DNA from: a virus
IMG/VR virus record: IMGVR_UViG_3300042539_000162
Span: 1-26,284 of that record
Reading direction: 5' to 3' (one strand)
DNA: 26,284 nt
Of the stretch, positions 8,406 to 15,565 are shown piece by piece (within the stretch, counting starts at the first letter, position 1; the number at the start of each line of letters is the position of its first letter). The notes under the pieces are model-generated. The model was not told the DNA's origin. It did no database searches and saw nothing but the letters and a program-made list of their open reading frames with translations. Made by a program: the position numbers and the translations under genes.

Positions 8406-8614
8406 TATGGTAGCTCCTTAATAAAGTCTTTTGCTGCTTGGGCGGTCATCAGATTACCCTCAGCGTCTTGTAACTGTGCGGTCTCTTCACTGATGGCTTT
8501 CTTAAACTGGGCGTAATCAGAATTTGCGGGGTCGAATGGGATGTTTGCAAAATCAGTTAAACGCTTAACTTGATCGTGTTCGTTACGAAGATTTAATGGG
8601 CATAATTTGTACAT
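8405..8614 (-). CDS. Putative tail-fibre assembly protein (pair 1)
   Basis: A 69-aa protein paralogous to 5206-5412: RLTDFANIPFDPANSDYAQF and then AQLQDAEGNLMTAQAAKDFI, ending KELP. It starts immediately after the fibre 1 stop (TAAATG) with no separate strong ribosome site, implying translational coupling. The shared Ile-Pro, Asn-x-Asp-Tyr and Asp-Ala-x-Gly-Asn positions are the clearest conserved features. A fibre-specific chaperone is the most likely role, by position and co-duplication. Confidence 0.8.
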   Translation of the reverse strand: MYKLCPLNLRNEHDQVKRLTDFANIPFDPANSDYAQFKKAISEETAQLQDAEGNLMTAQAAKDFIKELP

Positions 8615-9994
8615 TTATAACTCCGCTGATGCAACAAACTGACAAACATATGAAGCGGTTGTAGATGCGTTTGTGGTTGTGTTTAAATAACTACCAAAAC
8701 TGTTTTCACCCCTTCCAAGAATACTAGAAACAGTTAACGTGGTTACACTGTTGTTATACACAGATATTCTATCTGCTGTTCCAGTTTCTGAGTATGTTGT
8801 TACTGTTGGTTGAGCTCTCATTGAAACAGGTAGTCTTGCGCTAAAAGGTTTTAACCTTGTTAATGTGCCATCAGCTAATACTTCTAACGGCATAAGTCCT
8901 TCAATTGTAGAAGTTCCAGGGACAACGCTAGTATTATAAGTTTTATAATAATACCTCTGACACAATGCCAACTCAGCACCATACGAACCACCAGCCGTTG
9001 TGAAGGTCGTTGCCTGTGTGCCTACTTCGAGCTGTACGCCTGTGAGATAGAATGTTGCTCCTGTTGTAGAAGCAAAAGAGGTAGTTGCTGTGGTTGAACC
9101 ATAAGCTCCTGAACCAAGCCATGAATTAAGAGTAGATGTTGTGTAGGTTGATCCATAACCAAGATTCCACACAAGCACGACTCCGATGCCGTTATTTGTT
9201 AGCCATGTTCCTGAAGTATCCCCAGCAACGGTTATAGTTTTTTGTTCCCAAGTGTTTGCAGCGTTAATAGTGTAGTTTGTGACATAAGACCTGTTTCCCG
9301 CTGAGTTTAATAGTGCCACAGAATACGACCCAGTGACGCTAGAGCGAACCCAAAATGAAATTGTCACAGTAGCTGCATTTGCAGTTCCCCACCCTAAATC
9401 AGCAACATTAAATCCTTCAATTCTCTGGTTCAACGCAAGATAACTACCAGAAACAACTGAACCACCAGTGGACTGTGTTACTAACAAACTATTAATAAAC
9501 CCAGAGGGGGCAACGGTGGATTGCTGTGATGTAGTAGTTCCTACGTTTGAGAAGCCATAAAAGCGGTCAGTAACATATTTGTTGCTGCCGTCAAAGGTAA
9601 CACTCGCCCCAGCATTACGCTGGTCAATCACCATGTTGCCGTTAATTATGCGATTCTTAAAGCTAATACCCAAATCACCCTGAACATTACTATCTAATGT
9701 TCTCCAGCTAACTGTGCCTTGGCTTGGCGTAATCGCCTGAGTAGTCGTGCTGAGGTAACGCACGTAGACGTTATTCGTTCCAGCCGATGGTGCGGAGGTC
9801 ATGGTCAGCGTTGTGCCACTGATGGTATACGCATCGTTAGGCTGCTGGACTACGTTGTTGACTGTGACTTGAATGTCATTGATCGAGGCTACAGTGCGGG
9901 ATAAGGTAAACGCAGTCTGTGAGCCTGTGCCGTTAAAGTAGTCAGTGCCAGAGATAAAGCTCTGGGTGGTTGGTGTATTTCCGAGGTATGGCAT
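8615..9994 (-). CDS. Main tail-fibre protein (fibre 1)
   Basis: A 459-aa protein, the largest of the fibre array. Residues 17-82 form an N-terminal module (YFNGTGSQTAFTL to NNVYVRYLS) shared with fibre 3. Residues 112-126 carry FKNRIINGNMVIDQR, the start of a jelly-roll domain paralogous to fibre 4, including NTWEQKTITVAGDTSGTW and LTGVQLEVGTQATTF. The C-terminal ~110 residues are a separate tip ending ASAEL. Probably trimeric and host-recognising. The presence of both shared modules makes this the likely parent from which fibres 3 and 4 could have been assembled by recombination. Confidence 0.86.
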   Translation of the reverse strand: MPYLGNTPTTQSFISGTDYFNGTGSQTAFTLSRTVASINDIQVTVNNVVQQPNDAYTISGTTLTMTSAPSAGTNNVYVRYLSTTTQAITPSQGTVSWRTLDSNVQGDLGISFKNRIINGNMVIDQRNAGASVTFDGSNKYVTDRFYGFSNVGTTTSQQSTVAPSGFINSLLVTQSTGGSVVSGSYLALNQRIEGFNVADLGWGTANAATVTISFWVRSSVTGSYSVALLNSAGNRSYVTNYTINAANTWEQKTITVAGDTSGTWLTNNGIGVVLVWNLGYGSTYTTSTLNSWLGSGAYGSTTATTSFASTTGATFYLTGVQLEVGTQATTFTTAGGSYGAELALCQRYYYKTYNTSVVPGTSTIEGLMPLEVLADGTLTRLKPFSARLPVSMRAQPTVTTYSETGTADRISVYNNSVTTLTVSSILGRGENSFGSYLNTTTNASTTASYVCQFVASAEL

Positions 9995-10003
9995 AGTTTC
10001 CTC

Positions 10004-10330
10004 TTAGGTGATGTTCAACACGCTGGTTACTACGTCCGCTGATGAAGCAGCCGAAGAGACAACCTTCAGAGCATCACTGGTAATCAATACGACCTTTTGG
10101 TCGCCTCCCACGATGACAAGCGAACTGCCTACTGGCACGGTTGCCGTCTCAATCAAGTAATAATCAACACCTGAACGGGTAATGTAAGCATTTACTGTGA
10201 TTGGGCTAGACGTGGTGTTAGCCACGGACATACCGATAACGGTAGTTTGTGTTGAAGCGCCAACCGTCACGACTGTGGCGGGAGAAGTTCCAACGTCTTT
10301 GTTGACATACGAGGTAAATGTATTTGGCAT
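10004..10330 (-). CDS. Small beta-rich virion protein
   Basis: A 108-aa protein, MPNTFTSYVNKDVGTSPATV, with alternating hydrophobic/polar residues and a YLIETATVPVGSSLVIVGGD segment. I recall this as a conserved small structural protein in phage tail regions without a firmly assigned function. It lies between two fibre-like genes, with AAGGAA upstream of its ATG. It could be a fibre-attachment or collar protein; uncertain. Confidence 0.75.
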   Translation of the reverse strand: MPNTFTSYVNKDVGTSPATVVTVGASTQTTVIGMSVANTTSSPITVNAYITRSGVDYYLIETATVPVGSSLVIVGGDQKVVLITSDALKVVSSAASSADVVTSVLNIT

Positions 10331-10339
10331 GTTTTTTCC

Positions 10340-11083
10340 TTATCCTAATGCGATTGCTAGTGCTACAGCCGTACCCGCTTGGTCTGCACCAACCGTACTG
10401 TAATCAATTGTTCTTGCTACGCTACCATTAAATGTAACAGGAGCTGCGGCTCCACCAGTAGTGGCGATTGTTAATGAGTTTGTTGTAGTACCAGATGCAG
10501 TAGCCCAAGCTAAAGTTCCTCCACTTACAACCAAGGCTTGGCCACTTGAGCCAATCCCTAACTTGCTAAGTGCCGTTGTGCCCGTGGCATACAACAAGTC
10601 TCCTGCGGTGTAGCTTGTTTGCCCTGTACCGCCCGAAGCGGCAGGCAATGCTGTAGTCAGGGTAAGTGAGCTAAGGTGGGTAGTAGCGTCAACAACGTTT
10701 GTGCCGTTGTTGTATACAAACATGGTTTTACCAGCAGGGACGGCCACGCCTGAACCGCTGGTGTTTTTAACGGTGACTGCGTCCGCCAATCCGTTATTAA
10801 TGAGATACAGTTTTTCGATCTGGCATCCAGAACCAAGAATTAAGTTCCTCGCCCCGCCAGAAGTTCCTGTTAAATTTAAGCGTAAATTACGAGCTATTTG
10901 AGCTGCGTTAGTGTCTGTAAGGGTAACTGTGACGTCAGCGCTAGAAAAGGCAACATCTGCCGAACCCGTAATAGCATCTTCAAGGGCCGTGCCAAGGTTA
11001 GTGTTGGTAGTAGCGCCCCATGTTCCAGATTGCTCGCCAGTAGCGATAAGCTCTATTTTTAGCGGGGAAAAGGTGGATGGCAT
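10340..11083 (-). CDS. Tail-fibre-like protein
   Basis: A 247-aa protein. The N-terminus, LKIELIATGEQSGTWGATTN (residues 8-27), and NLGTALEDAI are a conserved virion-attachment-like block. The second half holds AASGGTGQTSYTAGDLLYAT, the GGTGQTSY repeat motif typical of phage fibre shafts, and ends in a Gly/Ala-rich segment (DQAGTAVALAIALG). It stops abruptly after the shaft-like region with no tip domain, so a tip may come from another gene of the array. That is an inference. Confidence 0.82.
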   Translation of the reverse strand: MPSTFSPLKIELIATGEQSGTWGATTNTNLGTALEDAITGSADVAFSSADVTVTLTDTNAAQIARNLRLNLTGTSGGARNLILGSGCQIEKLYLINNGLADAVTVKNTSGSGVAVPAGKTMFVYNNGTNVVDATTHLSSLTLTTALPAASGGTGQTSYTAGDLLYATGTTALSKLGIGSSGQALVVSGGTLAWATASGTTTNSLTIATTGGAAAPVTFNGSVARTIDYSTVGADQAGTAVALAIALG

Positions 11084-11092
11084 ATCTAGTCC

Positions 11093-12187
11093 TTATACGG
11101 TCGTTATTTCAGTCCAGGTAGGATTTTGGGAGTCATCTACCTGAGTCCAACTTGAGGGCTGGTCATCATTGATAGCAGCCCACGTAATCGTTTGGTTATC
11201 ATCAATTGGCTCCCAAAATAGCCTTGCAGTAACTGAATCTGTCGCTGTTAACGATTCTATTACAGAGGCAACAAAAATACTAGAGGGAGTTGAAACTATC
11301 ACGGCAACCCTACCCGAATCGGTAAACCCAGCATAGAAGGTACTTCCTGCCGGGTCCATTACGCCTGTTGCCGTAAGGGACTCATTTATAGCTACAACAA
11401 AGTTCTGTAACGCTTCTACAAGGTCGGAAGCTACCCCTGTTTCGCTGACATCAACAAAGTAAGCAAAAGCAGCGTCTAGGGCGTCTGCCCCAGCGGCGGA
11501 CTCACTTACTGCGGAGGCAAATACCTGCCCAGCAAAAATGTTGTCTGCCCCAGAAGCCGACTCACTTACGGCGGTGGCAAAGTTCTGGGAAGAGGATACG
11601 GAATCCAGGGCTACTGAGGTCTCATTTACAGTGGTAGCAAACTGCTGGGTTGAAGAAACAGCGTCGGTAGCGGTAGCGGTCTCATTGACTGCCGAGGCAA
11701 AAGCTTGGGTAGCCGATATGGCATCCGACCCGGCAGCAATGTCATTAAAAGAAGAATTAAAGCTACTGCCAGCTACAAACTGTGACTCAGAAGCAACCGC
11801 ACTTTCGTTGACAGCGGTAGCAAATGTTTGCAGTGCAGCAATATTGTCTGTGGCTACGGCAGTCTCATTGACAGCGGTAGCAAACAACTGGGTAGCACTA
11901 AATGAGTCCGTTGTTGCACTTATTTCACTTACGGACACCTCAAACGAGCTTGCAGCCACCAATACCGCATCAGAGCCAGCAGCAGACTCGCTTACGGCTG
12001 TACCAAAGGTTTGTGCTGCAGAGATAGAATCCGTGGCCGTAGCGGTCTCCGCAACAGCTACCCCAAAGGTTTGTGCTGCAGATACGGCGTCTGATCCGGC
12101 GGCTATTTCATTGGCATCTCGGTAATATACCGACATGCCCCATCCGGCTTCGCCCCAGGTGCCTGAGCTCCAGCCGCCGTCTGGCAT
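11093..12187 (-). CDS. Tandem-repeat fibre/tail protein
   Basis: A 364-aa protein in three parts. Residues 1-26 carry a Trp/Gly-rich attachment-like segment (GGWSSGTWGEAGWGMSVYY). Residues 27-310 are 14 copies of a 20-21-aa unit with pattern E[ST]A-x3-D-x3-A-x-Q-x-FA-x-AV[NS], and a partial copy follows. Residues 325-364 switch to an 11-aa repeat beginning W-x2-[IV]-[DN]-D-x-Q. Composition is almost free of Lys, Cys and Met. Such a protein is likely an extended fibre or whisker; the family is not one I can name. The starting ATG lies 2 nt after the stop of the 55-aa gene. Confidence 0.83.
   Translation of the reverse strand: MPDGGWSSGTWGEAGWGMSVYYRDANEIAAGSDAVSAAQTFGVAVAETATATDSISAAQTFGTAVSESAAGSDAVLVAASSFEVSVSEISATTDSFSATQLFATAVNETAVATDNIAALQTFATAVNESAVASESQFVAGSSFNSSFNDIAAGSDAISATQAFASAVNETATATDAVSSTQQFATTVNETSVALDSVSSSQNFATAVSESASGADNIFAGQVFASAVSESAAGADALDAAFAYFVDVSETGVASDLVEALQNFVVAINESLTATGVMDPAGSTFYAGFTDSGRVAVIVSTPSSIFVASVIESLTATDSVTARLFWEPIDDNQTITWAAINDDQPSSWTQVDDSQNPTWTEITTV
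11096..11215 (-). repeat. C-terminal 11-aa (33-bp) Trp repeat
   Basis: Within the 364-aa protein, residues 325-364 read as WEPIDDNQTIT, WAAINDDQPSS, WTQVDDSQNPT and a partial WTEITTV. The period is 11 residues with conserved Trp at position 1, Asp/Asn-Asp at 5-6 and Gln at 8. It is distinct from the 20-aa repeat before it. Confidence 0.85.
11219..12109 (-). repeat. Array of ~14.5 degenerate 60-63-bp coding repeats
   Basis: Fourteen full units and one partial unit are visible in translation (for example ETATATDSISAAQTFGTAVS, ETAVATDNIAALQTFATAVN, ETATATDAVSSTQQFATTVN). Ten units are 20 aa and four are 21 aa (units 3, 6, 13, 14). Units 3 and 6 share an alternative centre (VAxSSF), suggesting block duplication of several units. 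The repeats keep an antisense plus-strand frame open over 11538-12125, which is a by-product. Confidence 0.88.
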
Positions 12188-12189
12188 GA

Positions 12190-12357
12190 TTAACCCGCTA
12201 CGAGCTGATCTTGCTCAAACCAACGCTGTTGGGTTGTTTCCCCGTCATTCCACTCGATTAAGTAAGACACTACGCCTTCTTCAGACATGCGTAGGGCAAT
12301 TACTGGGCCTTCTGGAACAACTGCTTTTACCTTTACTACTTCGCCTTTTTTAAACAT
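12190..12357 (-). CDS. Small SH3-like protein, DUF2158/YodC-like
   Basis: A 55-aa gene below common length cut-offs: MFKKGEVVKVKAVVPEGPVI, then SYLIEWNDGETTQQRWF and a final QDQLVAG. The order G-x-VV-x-(L/V)K, VI, I-x-W-x-DG, F-x3-L is that of the DUF2158/YodC SH3-like family. AAGGA precedes the ATG, it begins 10 nt after the preceding stop, and the next gene starts 2 nt after its own stop. Role in the virion or in regulation is unknown. Confidence 0.75.
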   Translation of the reverse strand: MFKKGEVVKVKAVVPEGPVIALRMSEEGVVSYLIEWNDGETTQQRWFEQDQLVAG

Positions 12358-12367
12358 ATTCGTGTCC

Positions 12368-12946
12368 TTATGCGTCCAAACTAAACGTATATGTTACGTT
12401 TAGAACATCACCAGAAGCTACTGTGCGGTCGCCAGGAGCTGCAAAATCAGAAGCAGAAAACAATACACCGGTAAAGCCACCCTTGGTGTTATTGCTAATC
12501 AAGAACGCACCACCTACGGTCGAGGTAGCGTTGATATTAAACGCTGCTGGAGAGGCAGAATTACTGATAACAGAGGGGTCAGCCGTAGTCGCTGTGCCAA
12601 AGGTGCAGGCAGGGCGGGTAGCGTTGGCATAAGGGGTAATCTCGGTAAAGCCAGCATGGACCGCTGCGGTATCACCAGCAACTGGGTTATTAGACGCAGC
12701 AGCGCCGTATAAGCCAATATACCAAGCAGCGCTGTATGTTACGCCAGTAAAATACTTGGTATTCATATCCTGTAAACCTTCGTTTACAACCAAGTTAGAA
12801 GGCTCTAGCACCCACTTAACATTGCCTTGAGCGTCTACACACTCAATCTTATATTTACCCGTAGCACGGGCAGAATCACCAGATTTCATCGCCTTGGTTA
12901 AGGTGCTAGAAACCTTGTCCTCAACGCTTAATTTTTCAACTTGCAT
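12368..12946 (-). CDS. Virion structural protein, conserved phage family
   Basis: A 192-aa protein. The start is set at 12946 (MQVEKLSVEDKV) because AAGGAGCTAAAA lies just upstream; the longer frame to 13018 would overlap the preceding gene deeply. The first ~45 residues are charged, then GKYKIECVDAQGNVKWVLEP begins a beta domain containing AAWYIGLYG, AGDTAAVHAGFTEITPY and NATRPACTF, and it ends LNVTYTFSLDA. I recall this as a conserved structural family of podovirus-like and other phages, with no assigned role. Confidence 0.82.
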   Translation of the reverse strand: MQVEKLSVEDKVSSTLTKAMKSGDSARATGKYKIECVDAQGNVKWVLEPSNLVVNEGLQDMNTKYFTGVTYSAAWYIGLYGAAASNNPVAGDTAAVHAGFTEITPYANATRPACTFGTATTADPSVISNSASPAAFNINATSTVGGAFLISNNTKGGFTGVLFSASDFAAPGDRTVASGDVLNVTYTFSLDA

Positions 12947-12956
12947 TTTTAGCTCC

Positions 12957-13379
12957 TTAAAGAATGCGAATAATTGCTTCATTTGCGGTATTTGGGGGCA
13001 TTGTAATGTTAAATACATTCAAGGCTCCCGCAGTCTGATCCGTACCAAAATTGTATACAGCGACTGATTTATTCCCTTTGCTGCTATTGTATATCAGCGC
13101 TCCACGAGCAGTAAAGGAAACACTAGTCCAGGTTAGATTATTAAAAGTTACGTAAGCAACCCCACTTCCTGTGCTTAGGATAGTGCCTGTAAGAATCTGC
13201 CCTCCTGCCGCATAAGTACCTTGAGGAGTGACTTCTCCAGACGAGGTATAGACCAGGGTATTTGGTCCTAAAGTGGCAGTAGAGGTATAAAGTGCAATCT
13301 TAAAGGTGTCCGTCAAAAAGTTATGGACGCCTTCTAGGATTTCTCGCTTAAACGAGGTGGTTAGAGTTTGTGTCAGCAT
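12957..13379 (-). CDS. Virion structural protein, conserved small family
   Basis: A 140-aa protein, MLTQTLTTSFKREILEGVHN, followed by FKIALYTSTATLGPNTLVYT and a GTYAAGGQILTG turn, with beta-strand alternation through to NEAIIRIL. This matches a conserved phage structural family often found next to adaptor genes. Start is one base past the adaptor stop (TAAAATG). A head-tail joining or tail-tube role is possible but not shown. Confidence 0.82.
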   Translation of the reverse strand: MLTQTLTTSFKREILEGVHNFLTDTFKIALYTSTATLGPNTLVYTSSGEVTPQGTYAAGGQILTGTILSTGSGVAYVTFNNLTWTSVSFTARGALIYNSSKGNKSVAVYNFGTDQTAGALNVFNITMPPNTANEAIIRIL

Positions 13380-13380
13380 T

Positions 13381-14034
13381 TTAGGTCACCGGAACCCTAA
13401 CTTGACCAGAACGGTAAGCATCTTGACGCTCAAGGCCATCACCAAGGCGTTTAGCCTGTCCAAGGGCTTCGTTGTATTTTTGCTCTACGTTAGCGATCAA
13501 ATCAGGCTCGCCTTTCATAAATAAGTAAGCCTCACGCAACGAGCCATAAAGCAATACAGGGTCAAAGTTATCGCCAAGCCAAGAAGTGCCTGCATCCACA
13601 ATAGACTGTGGGTAGAAGAAATAATGCAACTCAGCCAAATAGCCACTATTTGGGGTTGGTCCAAGGATTAAGCTAAGCTCGTTTGGGAAAGTAAGCTGTG
13701 GCCCAAAAATAGCGTAAACCTTGGGGACGCCGGTAGTATTAGGGTTTGGATAGGCTTCCCGAATGTAGTTCACGTCTTTGTTAATCAAGTAGTAATACTC
13801 TCCGTTGACTACAATAGCCAGGGAATAGACTGATAAAAAGTCGCTTGGGGTAGATAGATACTTATTACCATTAGTCAAGTTTCCCGTTACGTTCTTGCGT
13901 AAGGAAGGGAACTGAACGGTGTTATATATGCGCTTTTCTGCCTGCTTTACAAAGACAGGAATATTGTCATCAAACGTCTGTTCGAAGTTTTCGGTGTAAT
14001 CCTTGATTGCTTGTTTTAGCTCTAAGTAGTTCAT
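13381..14034 (-). CDS. Head-tail adaptor protein (SU10 adaptor-like)
   Basis: A 217-aa protein, MNYLELKQAIKDYTENFEQT, with FVKQAEKRIYNTVQFPSLRK at residues 28-47 and GNKYLSTPSDFLSVYSLAI following. The helical N-terminus, central beta region and helical C-terminus (SLREAYLFMKGEPDLIANVE) match a phage adaptor family that forms the ring below the portal. The start overlaps the zinc-ribbon gene as ATGA. With the gp4-like gene nearby, two ring-forming adaptors are encoded. Family assignment is by recognition. Confidence 0.82.
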   Translation of the reverse strand: MNYLELKQAIKDYTENFEQTFDDNIPVFVKQAEKRIYNTVQFPSLRKNVTGNLTNGNKYLSTPSDFLSVYSLAIVVNGEYYYLINKDVNYIREAYPNPNTTGVPKVYAIFGPQLTFPNELSLILGPTPNSGYLAELHYFFYPQSIVDAGTSWLGDNFDPVLLYGSLREAYLFMKGEPDLIANVEQKYNEALGQAKRLGDGLERQDAYRSGQVRVPVT

Positions 14035-14360
14035 GATCCCGTTGCTTTCATGTTGCCTGCGTAGGTTATTGCAATGGTCGGATTAGAAACAGGTACAGGA
14101 ACCATGCCATCAGCCCCGATAGCGCTGTCTCCAATGACGCCAATATATACGTTAAACGTATCATCAGGGATTGGGCGAGGTTCTTGCAGCGCAATAGCGT
14201 CTGAGACATTACGGCGTGGCTCCAATTGTGGATGTTTTGGCTCATAACAATATTGACATGTTTTTAGACCCTGCCACTCTTTGCGAAGGGCGTTAAGCAA
14301 GAATCGCTGTCCACAGCGATCACAGGCACCCCAAGCAAGTCGTCCTTGTGCATAAGCCAT
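14031..14360 (-). CDS. Zinc-ribbon phage protein
   Basis: A 109-aa protein. The N-terminal half holds two Cys pairs, C13-x2-C16 (CDRCGQRF) and C35-x2-C38 (CQYCYEPKHPQLEP), a likely zinc ribbon. The C-terminal half is hydrophobic/Gly-rich (DTFNVYIGVIGDSAIGADGM). It sits between two adaptor genes with 1-nt and 4-nt overlaps. I recall similar proteins in the same place in other podovirus-like genomes; role unknown, possibly a small connector or virion component. Confidence 0.82.
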   Translation of the reverse strand: MAYAQGRLAWGACDRCGQRFLLNALRKEWQGLKTCQYCYEPKHPQLEPRRNVSDAIALQEPRPIPDDTFNVYIGVIGDSAIGADGMVPVPVSNPTIAITYAGNMKATGS

Positions 14361-15043
14361 TAGTAATTTAGTCGAGTATCTGGGACAGCATAATAACTAG
14401 CCCGATCACGGTCAAAATCAGCAATTCTCTTAAAATCTTCTTCGTAGATTTGCTTAAGAAGAACCATACGATCTGGCGCTTTTTTCATCGAAATAAAATA
14501 AGACAAACCTGAAACCAAACAGGGCAAAAACTTAAAATTTACATCTGCTGTATTAGTAAAACCACCAGCATCTTGAATTCTGCGAATAGCGTAATACACA
14601 AAAGTGTATGGCTGGGAATTATCTGGGCAAGGAAAGAAATATGCTTTTGGCTGATTAGTGTGCTGGTAGTAAAACTGCGCTGGGCGCCCTAGAGTGCCTG
14701 TCTTATTTGGTGTATGCAGCCATTCTGCTTGGCTAAAACGATTGAGGGTAATATCAATGTTTTGTCCGGGGCTTTGGGGAGAACGAACCACCGCAGACAA
14801 CACATCTACTGTATCAGTGGGTAAATTGTATTCGAATACGTTGGCGGTTAAAGCCTGTGATCGTTCTTCTATAGTCCATAAATTTAAGCCACGACTAGCC
14901 CAATCTAAAAACAGCAAGTTCAGCGAGCGCCTTGCCGTTCTTAAATCGTAACCTGTGCGAGACTCAATACCGCAACGCTCGTACGCTTCGGTAATCAGTT
15001 CCTCAATGTCCAGGTCAAAGGTAGTTGTACCTGACGTGGCCAT
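14360..15043 (-). CDS. Tail accessory / adaptor protein, P22 gp4-like
   Basis: A 227-aa protein. The helical N-terminus (IEELITEAYERCGIESRTGY, residues 13-32; LRTARRSLNLLFLDWASRGL) is the classic start of the P22 gp4-like family, which binds below the portal after packaging and stabilises packaged DNA. A beta region follows (FEYNLPTDTVDVLSAVVRS), then a helical C-terminus (RMVLLKQIYEEDFKRIADFD). Its length is longer than P22 gp4's catalytically studied core by recollection, but I see no separate enzymatic motif. Stop shares a base with the next ATG. Confidence 0.82.
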   Translation of the reverse strand: MATSGTTTFDLDIEELITEAYERCGIESRTGYDLRTARRSLNLLFLDWASRGLNLWTIEERSQALTANVFEYNLPTDTVDVLSAVVRSPQSPGQNIDITLNRFSQAEWLHTPNKTGTLGRPAQFYYQHTNQPKAYFFPCPDNSQPYTFVYYAIRRIQDAGGFTNTADVNFKFLPCLVSGLSYFISMKKAPDRMVLLKQIYEEDFKRIADFDRDRASYYAVPDTRLNY

Positions 15044-15049
15044 TAGTTA

Positions 15050-15226
15050 TTAGAAGCTGGTAGGTTGTGGAATGCGCTGAGTTTTTGGTGTGTCTACAGT
15101 ACCTTCGTACTTCTGCTTGTCAAAGTTGACATCGACAGGAGCTGGCTTTTTAGCCTGCTCAGTTGTCTCAGAGAACACTGCACCAAAACCTTTGATTGCT
15201 GCACCTACGCCACGTTTTTTGCTCAT
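15050..15226 (-). CDS. Small hypothetical phage protein, 58 aa
   Basis: A short gene read directly: MSKKRGVGAAIKGFGAVFSE, then a Pro-rich tail DVNFDKQKYEGTVDTPKTQR and ending PQPTSF. AAGGAGCTATC is well placed before the ATG at 15226, and it fits exactly between the 109-aa gene and the gp4-like gene with 6-9-nt gaps, so it is very likely real. Basic, no motif recognised. Confidence 0.72.
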   Translation of the reverse strand: MSKKRGVGAAIKGFGAVFSETTEQAKKPAPVDVNFDKQKYEGTVDTPKTQRIPQPTSF

Positions 15227-15235
15227 GATAGCTCC

Positions 15236-15565
15236 TTATTTACATCCACGTTTCATCATACCGCCCATTTTTTTGTGGGCTACCTTTGCTGGCTTGCCTG
15301 CGTGAGCAGCCAATTTTTTATCTTGCATCTTGTCGTAAGCAGAAGGCTTTACATCTCCACCTTTTTTATACGCAGACTGTGGTGCAATCATAGGCAAATT
15401 TTTAGCCATTTTGCCGGGTAGCAAAGCACGACCTTGGCGATCAGCTTTTGCACCGCTAGAAGCTTTAGTTGCAGATTTTTTCATCTCGCCTCCTTTAGCG
15501 GCTTTGATTGGTTTGCCCATAGCCATAAGCTTGTGGCGGTTTGTGTTGCTTGCGTTGTAGTCCAT
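15236..15565 (-). CDS. Lys-rich small protein with GG motifs, 109 aa
   Basis: A strongly basic, low-complexity protein. It holds three GG-x-(V/M) sites: AAKGGEMKKS (residues 22-31), AYKKGGDVKP (66-75) and KKMGGMMKRG (98-107). Other visible features are LLPGKMAKNLPMIAPQSAY and a terminal CK. GAGAGGAAGAT precedes the ATG, which abuts the previous stop. It resembles other basic phage proteins that may be DNA-associated virion components; no function is established. Confidence 0.78.
   Translation of the reverse strand: MDYNASNTNRHKLMAMGKPIKAAKGGEMKKSATKASSGAKADRQGRALLPGKMAKNLPMIAPQSAYKKGGDVKPSAYDKMQDKKLAAHAGKPAKVAHKKMGGMMKRGCK

Noticed and set aside
11219-12109. CRISPR-like array
   Set aside because: The repeats are in-frame, degenerate, contiguous coding units without spacers.
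11538-12125. Plus-strand 195-aa open frame
   Set aside because: It is antisense to the 20-aa repeat array; the repeat period keeps the opposite frame free of stops. No ribosome site and composition is that of a mirror frame.
12947-13018. 24-codon extension of the 192-aa gene
   Set aside because: It overlaps the preceding gene by 62 nt, while AAGGAG lies right before the ATG at 12946.
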